DNA of 64,000 nucleotides from Diogma glabrata (GCA_963693315.1 OY856187.1:114964437-115028436); one strand, 5' to 3'; counted from the first letter of the stretch, positions 11,496-24,570 are shown. Notes: generated from the sequence alone by a model not told the origin. A program made the numbers and translations.

Positions 11496-14400
11496 CTATC
11501 GATCATATTATATTTGCAGTACTTTAAACTTTCATTCTTATGATTTTCAGTTCTTTGGTTTTTTAAAAGAATGATTTGTTATTTTTCGACTTATTGATAT
11601 TTTTCCAATAAAAGATTTTGAAGGTTCGATTTTCGACGACTCTGTATGATTCGAAATAAATTTTGATATAATTTATGGATAAAAAAAATATGTTTTTAAT
11701 TAATTAATTTTAATTTTAATTTTTATTATTAATTTTATGTAACGTATGATATGATATTATATATAATACATCATTTTCTTTCAATAAATTAGTTGTGATA
11801 TAAGATCACATCGTTGGAAACTTCTCTTATCACGAATAATAAGACTGAATCTTAGAAAAGATGGTGTGCAATTTATAAAATGTTTTGCTTATCACACAAT
11901 TGTCGATCGATCTAGTTTCAAACCAATAAGAAATTTTTTATAGTTTTATAAATTAAAAAAAAACTATCATGCTCATTAGGGCTAGCCGACTAGAACTACC
12001 AACAAATTGTTAATGCTTAAAAACCAAAATTGGGCTACTGCTCTAGCGAAGAATAAGAAGACAAAAAATTATATAAGCATATATTTATAAGACTCAGCTC
12101 AGCCCACAGCATGTTGTTGTGGGACCTAGGTCTTAAAAGGTATCTATTTGTTGTTGTGACATATATTGTAATACCTAAAAAATATATATGTACATATAAG
12201 TATATTTAGGTATTTCGAATTTTATTTCAAATGACGTATAACAAAGAAAAATATATATGTATATATAATATATATTAAGATATATAATCAATTGGTGACA
12301 AAAGAAACTCATGTCAAAATACAAATTAAATTAAAATTTTGTTGTTGTTTTTTTATAGAGCAATTTAATCGATTTTATAGTTTATACGTGATTTCAATTT
12401 ATAAATTGGTTTATAATTTATTATTAATTAAAGTGTTTAGAGAATTATAAAAAATTTAAATTACATATTGAAACGATAATTTGATTATGTGATATTGTTG
12501 TCGAGAAATATAAAATGGAAATAAATTGATGAGATCAAAAAGAGTGTGGTTCGTGGTATGAAGTGACAATATTTAACATATAATTGATGAATTAAAGTTG
12601 TTCAAATTTGTCATTAAATAATTATATTAAATTACGCGAAATGATTAACATAAGAATAGGAAATAATTCAATGCAATAGTAAAGTTGTTTATAGTTATGC
12701 AAATCAACTTTTTATTTCTTATCAACAACAACAACAAAACAACAGTACAGGGATTACAAAATTTTATAAAGTGGGATAAAAATTCTTACTGGGAACAACA
12801 CATAATTATCTGTTAAATGGTAGAAAATGTAATCATGTATGAGATTTTGAAACAACAAAAATACATTCGATGTCCTTTGATTTTTTTTCATAGTTAGGGA
12901 TGTTTCGTGTTAACTATAAAATAAGGAATCCATTAACGTCTCTGAATATCCGAAAAAACCATGCTAACTAGTGAACAAGGGTTTGTGATTAATAATCAAT
13001 TTTCATTGAGGAATTTATTAAGGCTCATTTTTAGTATTTTGTGGATTAAACATTTCAGAAAAATCCTACGTTGGTAACGATGAATCAAGGATTTATAAGA
13101 AACACATCAACAAAAAATTTTAACACACTTATTTACAAACACTATGGATTCTTGCCTGCTATTATTAAAAATTTGTTCGTTCATCTCTAACGCGTTTATT
13201 AATTTATTTCTGGTTCGGTCGCAGAAAAAGTATAGTAAAAAGTATAGTATAAAACAAAAAAAATGCGCACAGATTGTAAATATTTACTGGTATGAAATTA
13301 ATCCACTCGCTTCGCTCATGTTTAAAGCCATACTCGTATAATATTCATATGATTCTGTACTTGTTATATAATATACTATTTATATTTGATTGTTTTTCGG
13401 TTTCTCTTTAGTGCAAAATTTGATGTCTGATGTAGATCTATTTATTTTCAAATTACTAAACAATCAAATATGAATTAAAATTTGATAAAATTATTTAATT
13501 GTAATAGAAATAAAAAAATATATATTGTCCCTTCTTTAATTCGTTTTACTGTCGTTATCTACAAATTCTAAATTAATTCAATATAAGTTGATACATGTTT
13601 CTCTGTCGAAAGAATTGATACTACATTCATTTGGTTTCATGTTTAATGAATTTTATTCTCTCGCAAATTTGTAAACTTTTGCTTAACAAGAAAATATATC
13701 ATTAAACACTAACATAATAAAATACTATTCTTTATGACAAAATTATAAATATTGACAAAATAAGTACAAAATCTCAGAAAATATTGGATAATTGCAAACA
13801 GTAAACAAAATTTGTAAAAAAAACTTCTCATTTCCTAGTTCCAACAAACGTTCTTATTTCAAAATCATTCACAAAGTCTACAGCCCATCCCATTCCATCC
13901 CACAAAATGCTGCACCAACATTTTACATCTAAAAAATAAATGTTTCTGTGTGTTCCATGTATAAAAACATGTATTGATGTATATATGACAAATAACACAA
14001 TTACAAAAACTATTTCAATAAACTATAGAGTATATATATTTTTATTATTTAATTTTAGTATTTTTAATTTAAATTTTATTACATTTTCAGTTATTATTTT
14101 ATTTGAATTTCAACAACAAAAGTAAATAAAAGTTTGATATTATATTTATTTCAGTTTAGTTTATATAGTTTTTAAGTTTTCCTTTTCCTGCAATAGTAAA
14201 AAAAATTTAATAAAAAAAGGAAAAATAACAATAAGCAAAAGGAAGAAGAACAACAAACAATACAGTATAAATTTTATTAGGATTGAACAGTTTCCAATAT
14301 AAATGTTAATATACTATTTTATTGTTTATTGATGTATTTATTGATGGCCAGTCGTGATCATAATGAGAAATAGAAACAATTTTTATGTTTTACTTCTATT

Positions 14401-14849
14401 TCCATTCTGTATGTTCTAATAAAAACAATTTTCAGTCTTGCGACATATTACGAAAATCCATCGCAATTTAACGTACAAAACATTATTACACAGAACTACT
14501 GTGATGTGTGAGGCGTGAGCTACACTATCGATAAGGTGAAGATTTATTTCTTCCTCGACATTAAATTAGAAGTGGACATTGATTCAAAATCTAGCACTTA
14601 TCACCGATGGACATATGGTCCGAATATTTAAAAAAAATCATTTATAGGAATAACGACCAATTTTCAAAATGACAGTCTTCTGAAACACGTTCTAGCAGTG
14701 AAAGATTTTGAAAAAAGTCGACTATAGTACGCCTGTTCTGGCAGTTCACTGTGAATTGAGAATTAAGAAAAAATTGCAATAAATGAAATAAAGAAGCATT
14801 TTCCAATACGAATTTGTTATTTTCAACGACACAGAATACTACATCTTTT
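11496..14849. other. AT-rich interval with one LINE tail fragment
   Basis: At 12108-12170 the stretch 'gttgttgtgggacctaggtcttaaaaggta' marks a short LINE 3' tail related to 9780-9850. Apart from TATA-like and CAA-rich microsatellite patches (about 12725-12745) I see no genes. The short ORFs at 13144 and 13940 lack any protein signature. Confidence 0.45.
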
Positions 14850-15160
14850 ACAATTGTAATTCAGAAAGCGACAGCGTTAATTTAGACAACTTCAATTGTA
14901 ATTCAAAAAGCGTCAATTGTAATTCAGAAAACGAAAGTTGAAATGCAGGAAGCGTTAATTGTAATTCAGAAACCGTCAATTGTAATTCATTAAACCTCAA
15001 TTGTAATTCAAAAAGCGTCAATTGTAATTCAGAAAACGTCAATTGTAATTCAGAAAGCGTCAATTGTAATTCCGAAAACGTCAATTGTAGTTCAGAAAAC
15101 GTCAATTGTAATTCAAAAAGCGTCAATTGTAATTCAGAAAACGTCATTTGTAATAAAGAA
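14850..15160. repeat. 21-bp minisatellite, about 14 units
   Basis: The repeating unit is near 'gtcaattgtaattcagaaaac'. Because 21 is a multiple of three, the minus strand stays open for 117 codons as a heptad series of the type FSELQLT. Heptads with leucine at fixed positions could form a helical repeat, but the ORF has no other domain and ends are set by the repeat, so I do not call it a gene. Confidence 0.8.
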
Positions 15161-15988
15161 AAATCACTAACAGTTTCAAACATTATATACAGTTCAAACA
15201 TTATATAGTAACCCGTGCATTTTTCAGTTAAAACATCTGAATTAATTTCTATAACAATTCAAAACAATTAAATTGAACTTTTAAACATTTTAAACCCCAA
15301 TTTTTGCATAAACCCATAAACATGGAACTTTAGGAAAATTACGCAATTTGACCATCTGCAATGACAAGAAATCCAGTAGTACGTACGATTGCTGCCATAT
15401 CTACATTTATTTCACAGCAAGTGCGTGAAACCTTTAAATGATTTTTGCGATTGAACTACAATTGCATGGCAATTGAAAAAAATCATAAAATTTACATTAA
15501 TTGTGCATGTTACAAAATCCCAGTCCACAAAATTGTGCATAAAACATGTCATGCACTTAATGTATGTACGCAAATGTTAGCTGCATTTTTCACAAATAAA
15601 TAAAACAAAGCGAAACGAAATTTATTTAATGATAATAATAAAAAGCAGAGAAGGAAAAAAATGAAGAATTAAAAGTTTTATTTCTAACTCTATTAACGCA
15701 TTTATTTCTCGTAGGAAATGCAATTTTTTCTACGGTAGTATATATATATAAACTAAATTTATTGTCAATTATTCAATAAGAAAATGACAACCTAACATTC
15801 AAAATTCATTCCCTATTTTTTCATGGTTGCTTTGATTTAAAATCTTTATGAAACTACATGAAATACTATTACCACTATAATTTGTTATATAGCGTGAATG
15901 ATTTTACACTAGTGTAAAAAAAACCATTTTCACAGGGGATTAAGTCTGCATGAAAATAGACTTTTCTACTGCTATCATAGAAAAATAG
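15161..15988. other. Non-coding interval
   Basis: No supported feature beyond AT-rich sequence and a short TA repeat near 15740-15750. Confidence 0.45.
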
Positions 15989-16651
15989 TGTTACGTTTTT
16001 CCAAGCTTCCTTCGAATTGGCCTAACTCACAATTCGACAAAATTAATTCCCAATGTCTTCCTGAGTTCGATCACTGATTAGTTAGCACAAACACCAGGTT
16101 TTATTAAGTATTCAACACCTTAATTGTTCCACAACAACAGGAAAACAATACAACAAACAATATTCCTGACTAGAATATTCTTTCAACAGCTTCAGAACTC
16201 CAACGGTTTATTGTAGAAATTTCCAATTCACAACGTTCAAAATAATACACAAAATATTTCGATTTAATAACACTTATAACTTTATTTACAAAACTAATTT
16301 TAAATATCACTTTTATAATAACTTCACTTAACTATCGCAGGTTTAAAATAAAACTAATTAAAAACTACAAGAAACAATTTCCTTATATACATTCTGCTTA
16401 ATCTCTAGAAATTTCTAGGTCACTTTTTAGAAACCTTGAGAAAATATTGGAATATTCGATTATTTTACGTTACGTTGATTTGATTCATAAAATCATAAAA
16501 CAAATAGACCTTAATTCTAAGAATATGTACAACAACAACAATGTTCATTTCATTAATCTGTTGTAGTATTTTGTTGATTTGATTTTCCTAGAAGTGACCG
16601 TAATCGTCTAGATTTTTCTGTAATCGTCTAGATTTTTCTGCAATCGTAACA
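15989..16651 (-). repeat. 3' LTR of the Ty3/gypsy element
   Basis: On the minus strand it opens TGTTACGATTGCAG and closes AAACGTAACA, so the ends are inverted 7-mers (TGTTACG/CGTAACA) in the usual TG...CA form. It lies just after the pol stop and a purine-rich AGTGGAGGG tract (about 16654-16662). It is 663 bp long. The start region contains a short repeat of 'aaaaatctagacgattac'. No second LTR copy was found upstream of gag, so the element is incomplete. Confidence 0.75.
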
Positions 16652-16662
16652 ATACCCTCCAC

Positions 16663-19555
16663 TTAAGCCTGTTCGTCCCGAACAGGATCTAGCTCTCCTT
16701 TGTATAAGGCCAATCTTTCCAAATGTACTACTTTCGCTTTGCCTCGATGGCCTTTCTTAATTCTACAAACCACGTCATTCAACTTCGTTATAATGTTGTA
16801 AGGTCCTTCCCATGCAGCTTGCAGTTTTGGTGATCACCCTCGTTTTCGTTGTGGGTTGTGTAGCCATACTAATTGTCCTTCTTCGAAACCTTTATTATTA
16901 GATCGTATATCATATCGGGCTTCATTTTATCACTGGTCAGTTGTATCTTCTGCCGAACAAGATTGTGAATATCCTCAAGGTTCTTCCTGATTCGGTTGAC
17001 GTATTCTTGCGCAGACAATAATGTTGATGGTACCGCTCCAAATTTGAGGTCACCAGGAAGTCTTAAATCTCTTCCAAAAATAGTTTGAGCTGGTGTCATG
17101 GTCATGGTGTCATGAACTGCTGATCTGTATGCCATCAAAAATAAAGGAATGTGTTGATCCCAGTTACGTTGATTCTTACTGACCACTTTTGCTAGAAATT
17201 CCTCCAAAGTAGCATTGAATCTCTCAACCATCCCATCTGACTGTGGGTGTGAAGCTGTCGTCCTCGTTTTGTTAATCCCCAGCATTTGACAAATTTTCTG
17301 GAATACAGCTGACTCGAAGTTCCGTCCCTGATCGGTGTGGATCTCCGTAGGAACTCCATAGCGGCTAATCCAATTATTTATCACAGCTTCAGCGATTGTG
17401 GTTGCTTCCTGGTTGGGAATCGCACACACTTCCGGCCACTTACTGAAGTAGTTCATGATCACAAGCACATATTTATTCTGATTATCAGTTGTTGGAAATG
17501 GTCCCGCTACATCCATTGCGATCCTTTCAAATGGAGCACCTACATTGTATTGCTTCATTTTTCCATGACTTCTTCGTGCGGTCCTTTAACCGCCGCACAT
17601 TTATCGCATTTTTGACACCACTCCACAATTGATTGTCGAGTCCCTGACCAGCAAAACCGTTGTCGTATTTTTGCAAGAGTCTTATTGATCCCAAGGTGAC
17701 CTCCACTCGTTCCTTCGTGATACTCCTTCAGTACTGCTTCTATTTTCCCTTTTGGTACCACTGTAAGGGATTGCTTTATCTTGCCATCTGAGCTTTCCCA
17801 TATTCTCTTTAGGCATCCATTTTCTAACTGGAGACTGTCCCATTGCGCCCAGTACGCCTTCAAAGTTGGAGTTTTATCAGAAATTTCCCCACATACTGGT
17901 TTGCAACCCTTTTCCTTGAACTCGATGATGGGTGCAAGATCCGGATCTTCTAATTGATCTTTTCTTATTTATGGCTTCAGCAGTCCATTCATCGTCAGGT
18001 AGCACTTGTAGTAATCGTACATCGATGATGTTCTCCTTATTTTCTTGACCAACGTGCTACTTGTCCCTCTGGATTTTTGAACTGAAGTAACCACCTTAAC
18101 GCACCATGGTCAGTTCTGAGATGAAATTTCTGACCATACAAGTATTTATGGAAATGTTTGACGGATTCCACAATAGCCAATAATCCCTTTCGAGTTACAC
18201 AATAATTCCGCGCATAACCCAAATGGCATGACATTAAATTGCCATAGTCCATTCCCTACACTGAACGCTGTTTTCTCCCGATCTTCATCCGCAACTTCAA
18301 CCTGCCAGTAACCACTCTGCAGATCCAATGTTGAAAACATTTTTGAGCCCGATAATGTATCCAGTGTATCATCAATCCTAGGCAATGGGTAGCTATCCTT
18401 CTTCGTAACTATGTTTAGTTTCCTGTAGTCAACACAAAATCTCAAGCTCCCATCTTTCTTGCCAACTAACACCACAGGTGAGCTCCAGGGACTGTCTGAA
18501 GGCTCAATCACACCAGCTTCTTTCATATCTCTCACCATTTTATCAGCTTCCTCTCTTTTAGCTAATGGTAATCGTCTTGGTGCCTGGCGTATCGGCTTTT
18601 CTGCTCCGGTGTCAATACGATGTTTTACCATATTGGTTCTGCCATTCCCTTCTGGTGTACTACAGAATACAGACTTGTGCCGCTCCAACAATTGACGTGT
18701 TGCTTTCTTCTGTTCTTCTGAAAGCACGTCTGTCCATTTATGCACAAGTTGCTCCATTTCTGCCTTTTGTTGTTTTGTGTTGACCGAGCAATTGATGTTT
18801 TTCTGCTCGCACTTTATTATTTTAGCTACCTCTTCACATTGTCCTATGATTGATCCTTTCTTCATTGTTTTCTGCGTATCTGACAGATTTAAAACTCTTA
18901 CTGGTATTTTGTAATCAGCATCCGATCTAACTAAAGTTTTCCCTATAACGACTTCTTTAAAATTTTGATGTTCTTTGTTGGCTTCTACAACCCACAACCT
19001 GGGTGACCCAGAACCTCCTTCCAATTTTCCCCAAATGATTGTTTCTGATTGGAGTGGCAGCTTTTCCCTGTGATCCAATATTATTTGACGGACACAATTT
19101 GAATCTTCACCATTAAATTGGAGTGGCAACTCAACATTTCCGTACGTGAGTACTCCTTTGCCAGCATCAATAACGAATCCATTTGGCCTCATGAAGTCCA
19201 TTCCCAGGATTACTTCATCCACAATGTCAGCTACAACCACTTCATGTTGAAAGTGAGTATTCCCGATTTCAAAGTTGACCACTTTCTTTCCTTAAATACT
19301 TGCACTTTCGCCAGTAGCTGTCTGCATTCGGTATCTTCCTGCTGGTTTTAGTTTCCCTTTCACAACATCAGTGCGGACAATTGTATTTGTTGCTCCCGTA
19401 TCTAACGTGATGACACAACTTTTTCCATCAATATTAGCCCTAACAGTAAGGCTGTCACCTCCCCTTGTCAATCTCGATACGTGGATGAAGGTTATGGGGC
19501 AACCGGTTGTGGGAGCCAGCTTACGCCCCTTTAGGCTGACTCGTTGTAGTTTAAC
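16663..19555 (-). pseudogene. Ty3/gypsy pol remnant (protease, RT, RNase H, integrase)
   Basis: Read right to left: an aspartic protease with LDTGATNT (about 19395-19420); an in-frame stop TAA at 19292-19294; reverse transcriptase with SPWSSPVVLVGKKDGSLRFC, STLDLQSGYW and NVMPFGL; and then a deletion near 18215 that joins MPFGL directly to the RNase H region NYCVTRKGLLAIV, removing the catalytic Y-x-DD block. RNase H ends with RTDHGALRWLL. The integrase has a zinc domain (HEG...GGHLG, CQKCDKC), a one-base frameshift at about 17557, and a catalytic core with D, D and E 35 residues apart (MDVAGPF, HTDQG, DGMVERFN). A further stop at 16834-16836 lies in the tail. The element cannot be active. 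Confidence 0.9.
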
Positions 19556-20700
19556 TGATTCGGTGCTGCTCCATCGTCTTCCCTAGCTTGCTGCACACGT
19601 TCTTCTGCTGGACGTCTCTGCATAAGCGATGCTGATCTTGCTCGTTTTCTTCTAACATCTCGACATTCTCTCGAAATATGGCCCAACTTGCCACATAACC
19701 AACATCGTATTCTGTCACTTCGAATACTTTCTCGTGCTCTGGGCTTGTAATTGTTATCATCAGCCAACTCTACCCGGCGTATTTTAATTGATGGTTTAAT
19801 AATTGCTTGTGCAGTTTCATTTGTTAAGGCATAAGCAATGGTTTCTGCAAATGTTGGTTTTGGCGACAACATTAAAGCTTTCCTTGTTTCCGGATCACAA
19901 ATACCATCAGTAAACGCCTCGATCTTCATCTTCTCAATGAAATATGGTGGTGTATTTGAGTGTGCTAAATGAACAAGCCGCTCTACAGCCGAGGAATAAT
20001 CCTGTAGAGATTCACCATTTCATTGCAAGCGACCTTTTAGCTCAATCCTGTATAATTCCTTTTTATGGTCGCTGCCGTATTTTCGTTCCAATGCATTCAT
20101 TACTTCAGCATAGCTTTTTCGGTCGTTTTCCGGCACCGCCTGTAATGCTTCAGCTGCTTCCCCCTTTAGAGCAACTATCAATGCAGCAAGACGATTTTCG
20201 GCGTTCCAAACATTTTGGTCTGCTGCTGTCTCAAACTGGAACTTAAAGATGCCGAAAGATGTGGTTCCGTCATACGATGGTGGTTTCAATTTAATATTAG
20301 CTACTTGCTGCACCATCTGGGAAGTAACTTTAGTCGTCTCAACATCCTGCAACCGTTTTTCGAAATCATCAACTTTGGAAAGTACCTTTTTGTTTTCGTC
20401 AAGCACTTTTTGTTCTAATTCTTGGATATCGTTTTGAATCTTCTCGACTTTTCCATCGAATGCCGTTGACATTTGTAGAAGTTTCTCATCCATAATTTGT
20501 TTGACTTCGTCGCGACTCATAGCAATGTTTGTGTTTATTGCTTCTAACTGTTGATTGATGTTACTGATTTCTTCTTTATTTGCAGCCAATTGTTGATTGA
20601 TGTTGCAGCTGATCTCTTCCTTATTTGCAGCCATATTATTGTTGACTTTCTCCAGCTGTTGATTGATGTTGCAGCTTTGTTGATCAAATTTTTGTTTCAT
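19531..20700 (-). pseudogene. Ty3/gypsy gag remnant
   Basis: The minus-strand frame begins with ATG at 20700. Residues about 1-60 form a repetitive coiled coil (NINQQL and ANKEEIS blocks). A capsid-like region follows with KPPSYDGTTSFGIFKFQFE and a VALKGEAAEAL segment, as in insect gypsy-type Gag. A TGA at 20020-20022 interrupts the frame after ELKGRLQ; the same frame then continues. Downstream is one zinc knuckle, CWLCGKLGHISREC (CX2CX4HX4C), and a basic segment. The frame ends at TAA 19531-19533, overlapping pol in the -1 frame. Nothing resembling a 5' LTR or primer site lies to the right of 20700, so the 5' end is missing. Confidence 0.85.
19549..19555 (-). promoter_or_regulatory. Candidate -1 ribosomal frameshift heptamer
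   Basis: On the minus strand the gag codons CAG TTA AAC spell the heptamer G TTA AAC in slippery phase, seven codons before the gag stop. A -1 slip here enters the frame that leads without a stop to the protease LDTGAT motif. GTTAAAC is a known slippery sequence type. No pseudoknot was evaluated. Confidence 0.45.
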
Positions 20701-21764
20701 CTATATAATAAATAAATAATTTATAACTATCTCATTATATTTTTACTAAGTATAAAACTTAATTATATAATTAAAATTAAGTAAGAAGCATTTTTAATTT
20801 TTAATGAATAAATTTCAAAAACAAAAACATATTATACGTTTTATACGTTTTATACGTGTAACGTATAAATGGTGTATACGTGTATATTAACAAGCCTGGT
20901 TTTTACACCATAAACACACGAGAAATATTTATCTATGGCACAATATTATCATATAGAATAACTTTTATTCACCAATTTTTTGTTATAGGAAATCGTCTCA
21001 ATATCTTTTATTTCAAGTATGATAACTTTGATTTTATATTCAACAAAAAACGACCCTCAACTTTTTAATTTTATACAACAAATACAATCCCGTTAATTGT
21101 CTTTTCTGTAATATTACGAATTTAATTTTTTTTCAAACCAAACACAAAATCTTTATTTTCTTTAATTATTGTAGTTTTAATATATTATTTAAGTGTTGAT
21201 TGAAACCTTTCTTATCGTAATTCCAACAAGGCATTTTTACCACAAATTTTGCAATATCCAATTTTTATAAGTATTGAGACACAACCTTTCTATTCTAAAT
21301 ATTTTAGATTTATTTTCTTTGTACATTCACTATGAAAATGTATATAATTCAAAATTTAATTTGAGCCAATTTTTTAATTATTTATATTAATTTTTGGACG
21401 AAGTCCCAAACTTAACTAACATATTGTAACCAAATTGCTACATACTACAACTTGGTTACCAAAAAAAATTCCCTGACTAGTCTTTTCTTTGTTGTGTATT
21501 TGTTTCATTTAACGAAGCAACAAAAAAACAAAATAGCCAAAATTACCAAATACACGATCCAAATTATACAAATCCATTAAACAATGCATAACATCTTATA
21601 TCAAAACAAATGAAACAATCTATAATGCAAGTTACGAACAACAAAAAACTATATTTGTTTCATTTGAGAACGAAAACAAGAGCTGAAAATAAACTTTATG
21701 CTTCACAATGATATAAAATTGATTTCTTGGGTACGCGATATATAAACACATTCATAAAAACCCG

Positions 21765-21801
21765 GGGCGTTATGAGAGGGCATTATGAATTCATAACGCC
21801 C
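21765..21801. repeat. Hairpin with perfect 11-bp stem
   Basis: GGGCGTTATGA pairs exactly with TCATAACGCCC. CTAG follows 20 bases later, which recalls a Helitron 3' end, but the spacing is longer than usual, so this is only a note. Confidence 0.5.
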
Positions 21802-22209
21802 GCTATTAAGACGCTAAAAAACTAGATAAACTTATTTTTACTGTAGTTTTGTCTACAAAATGTAAATAATTCTTATTCAATTTAAGCTAGAAAAAGATTT
21901 TTACATTTGTTTAAAAATGTTTAGCAACATTTTAGTTATTAAATGTTCATATAGTTTTCCAAAACTATCAAATTATTTTAAACGTCATACAATGTTTTTG
22001 TCATACGCTACAAAATTGAGAAGAATTTGTTTACATAGCAACGTACAAACAACAAATATTTATTTTAAACTTCAAAATAGTTATTTTCTTGGCATACTAT
22101 GATACATTTGTATTTTTTTGCATATCAATATAGATTACAGACTAACAAATTAAATTCTTTGTTAGTTTTTAGCTTATTAAGTGAAGCATATAATCTTGTA
22201 AGCCCCACC

Positions 22210-22313
22210 GGCGTTACTGGGTATTACGCCCATCAAGCGACATCCACCCCTTGGACCAGAGGCTCTCGGGTTAGAGTACGTCGCTTTCCGGGCGCAATAA
22301 CCTACATAACGCC
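22210..22313. repeat. 104-bp imperfect hairpin, GC-rich
   Basis: Left-arm blocks GGCGTTA, GGTATT, CGCCC and AGCGAC are answered in order by GTCGCT, GGGCG, AATAACC and TAACGCC. The TAACGCC/GGCGTTA ends match the hairpin at 21765, so the two may bound one small element. Confidence 0.6.
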
Positions 22314-22396
22314 CTAGGTATATAAATAGCTATAACATCATATATATAATATCAATCAAACATTCAGAGAGTAAAATAAAGAATTAGAAAAAAAAC

Positions 22397-22408
22397 ATTA
22401 TTTAGTTG
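22397..22408. repeat. Left 12-bp target-site duplication of the 552-bp array
   Basis: ATTATTTAGTTG occurs exactly here, directly before the first array base, and again at 39399-39410 directly after the last one. Confidence 0.75.
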
Positions 22409-23533
22409 TTTTATCCGTAAGGAAAATGGGCTTCTCGGTCTGTATAAACTTAATGACGTTTAATAAAACATCATCAATGTATTTTTTTTCCCTTTTGTTA
22501 AATACATAAATTTTTTATTTTTTGTTACGTTTCGGAATATATTATTCCTTCTTCATGACATAAATTATACTTTAATAAAACATGTAAATTAAAATATGTT
22601 ATTAGTTACGAGTTAAAAACATTAAAAAAATTAACAAACTATTACTTACAATCTAAGATTTTTATAAAAACATAATTTTAAAAGCAATGGCGTCGAAAAT
22701 TATTGTTTAAATCACTATTTTCTTAAACATATCATCATACATTAAAAGTCACAATGCCAATGGAAAGTTACAGTGTTTTACATTTTTGCTTAGTTGTTTC
22801 TATGTGTGCCATTTTTCTTGTAGTATTTGCATATTTCTTGAAAAGTGCTGTTTTTCTTGTTCCGTAGCGTTTGCTAATATTTTTGTAGAAACTCATTGTT
22901 GATTTTGCCCTTCAACTTTGTATAAATCGAGTATAATATGACCGTTTTAATTTTTATTTGTTTTATCCGTAAGGAAAATGGGCTTCTCGGTCTGTATAAA
23001 CTTAATGACGTTTAATAAAACATCATCAATGTATTTTTTTTCCCTTTTGTTAAATACATAAATTTTTTATTTTTTGTTACGTTTCGGAATATATTATTCC
23101 TTCTTCATGACATAAATTATACTTTAATAAAACATGTAAATTAAAATATGTTATTAGTTACGAGTTAAAAACATTAAAAAAATTAACAAACTATTACTTA
23201 CAATCTAAGATTTTTATAAAAACATAATTTTAAAAGCAATGGCGTCGAAAATTATTGTTTAAATCACTATTTTCTTAAACATATCATCATACATTAAAAG
23301 TCACAATGCCAATGGAAAGTTACAGTGTTTTACATTTTTGCTTAGTTGTTTCTATGTGTGCCATTTTTCTTGTAGTATTTGCATATTTCTTGAAAAGTGC
23401 TGTTTTTCTTGTTCCGTAGCGTTTGCTAATATTTTTGTAGAAACTCATTGTTGATTTTGCCCTTCAACTTTGTATAAATCGAGTATAATATGACCGTTTT
23501 AATTTTTATTTGTTTTATCCGTAAGGAAAATGG
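22409..23533 (-). mobile_element. Inverted units of the 552-bp Penelope-like array
   Basis: There are two complete units in inverted orientation (22409-22960 and 22961-23512) plus 21 bases of a third. They are reverse complements of the units at 36597-39356. Each carries the small ORF on the minus strand (22768-22896 and 23320-23448). The head-to-head junction at about 23533 contains a filler that reiterates AAAATGG. Confidence 0.8.
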
Positions 23534-24017
23534 AAATGGAAAATGGAAAATATTAGCAAACGCTACGGAACAAGAAAAACAGCACTTTTCAAGAAATATG
23601 CAAATACTACAAGAAAAATGGCACACATAGAAACAACTAAGCAAAAAGGTAAAACACTGTAACTTTCCATTGGCATTGTGACTTTTAATGTATGATGATA
23701 TGTTTAAGAAAATAGTGATTTAAACAATAATTTTCGACGCCATTGCTTTTAAAATTATGTTTTTATAAAAATCTTAGATTGTAAGTAATAGTTTGTTAAT
23801 TTTTTTAATGTTTTTAACTCGTAACTAATAACATATTTTAATTTACATGTTTTATTAAAGTATAATTTATGTCATGAAGAAGGAATAATATATTCCGAAA
23901 CGTAACAAAAAATAAAAAATTTATGTATTTAACAAAAGGGAAAAAAAATACATTGATGATGTTTTATTAAACGTCATTAAGTTTATACAGACCGAGAAGC
24001 CCATTTTCCTTACGGAT
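23534..24017 (+). mobile_element. Partial forward 552-bp unit left of the BEL insertion
   Basis: The unit begins inside the small ORF (the ATG is missing), includes the hammerhead-like motif near 23872-23898, and stops at CGGAT (24013-24017), where the BEL element starts. It has one visible change, G for T at about 23648. Confidence 0.8.
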
Positions 24018-24034
24018 TGGTCCTTCGAGCCGGA
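24018..24034 (+). promoter_or_regulatory. Primer-binding site, tRNA-Tyr type
   Basis: TGGTCCTTCGAGCCGGA is complementary to the 3' end of insect tRNA-Tyr, including the CCA tail. In an intact element it would follow the 5' LTR directly; here it follows the target duplication. Confidence 0.75.
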
Positions 24035-24570
24035 TTTTACGCCAGAACAGGAACATCATCGTCAGGAATCTGGTCACAAACCAAAACTATAGTCCAGCAC
24101 CGAATGTAGTACCAGGTATTTTTTAAGAAAAGTAGTTTTTAGCCTTAGTTATTAAATTATTCACATACTCCTTGAATATAATTGCTAGTTATCTCAAATT
24201 AAACACAAAAAGTTAATCAATTATTAAATTTAACAATTTTACACAAAAGGTTTATTTAAAAAAAAAAAAAAAACCCAACTGCTTAATATTGATTGTCCAC
24301 AAAATTAGTACTTTGCAAACAATCTTTAATATTACTTTCAACCAAAAGTGGTATATTACAATCAATTTTGATATAAAAACCGATACACTTTGCATCTTGG
24401 CGTAGTGGTGGGTATCAGTGGTCTTTTTGTCGTCGGTGAGGGGTTAAACCAAGTTCACAGTACGTGTTTCAAACATTGTCAATTTGTATTTTAAAAACAG
24501 TTTAAATCCGAGTACGAAATCTACTCACTGTCTCATTTACTCTCCTTAGCGCTATAGTCCAACCATCAAT
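24035..24570 (+). other. BEL/Pao leader
   Basis: The stretch between the PBS and the ATG is non-coding and contains an A run (24259-24273). The ATG at 24571 is preceded by 'catcaat', and the frame starts with a basic, coiled-coil-like segment usual for Pao Gag. Confidence 0.6.

Larger units (their letters stand above)
20701..22396. other. Non-coding interval with GC-rich hairpins
   Basis: The interval contains 'tatacgttt' direct repeats (about 20835-20860) and two GC-richer hairpins listed separately. A TATAAATAG box (22319-22327) lies shortly before the repeat array but no transcript unit is evident. Confidence 0.5.

Noticed and set aside
21765..21823. Helitron 3' terminus (hairpin then CTAG)
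   Set aside because: The distance from hairpin to CTAG is about twice that of known Helitrons, and no matching 5' end is seen.
22409..24017. 5' LTR of the BEL element
   Set aside because: The 552-bp unit also lies beyond the 3' end as a plain array, lacks TG...CA ends at the right places, and the CGGAT duplication shows it is the target.
24018..24037. tRNA-Tyr gene fragment
   Set aside because: Only the 3' terminal complement is present, at the place expected of a primer-binding site; the rest of a tRNA is absent.
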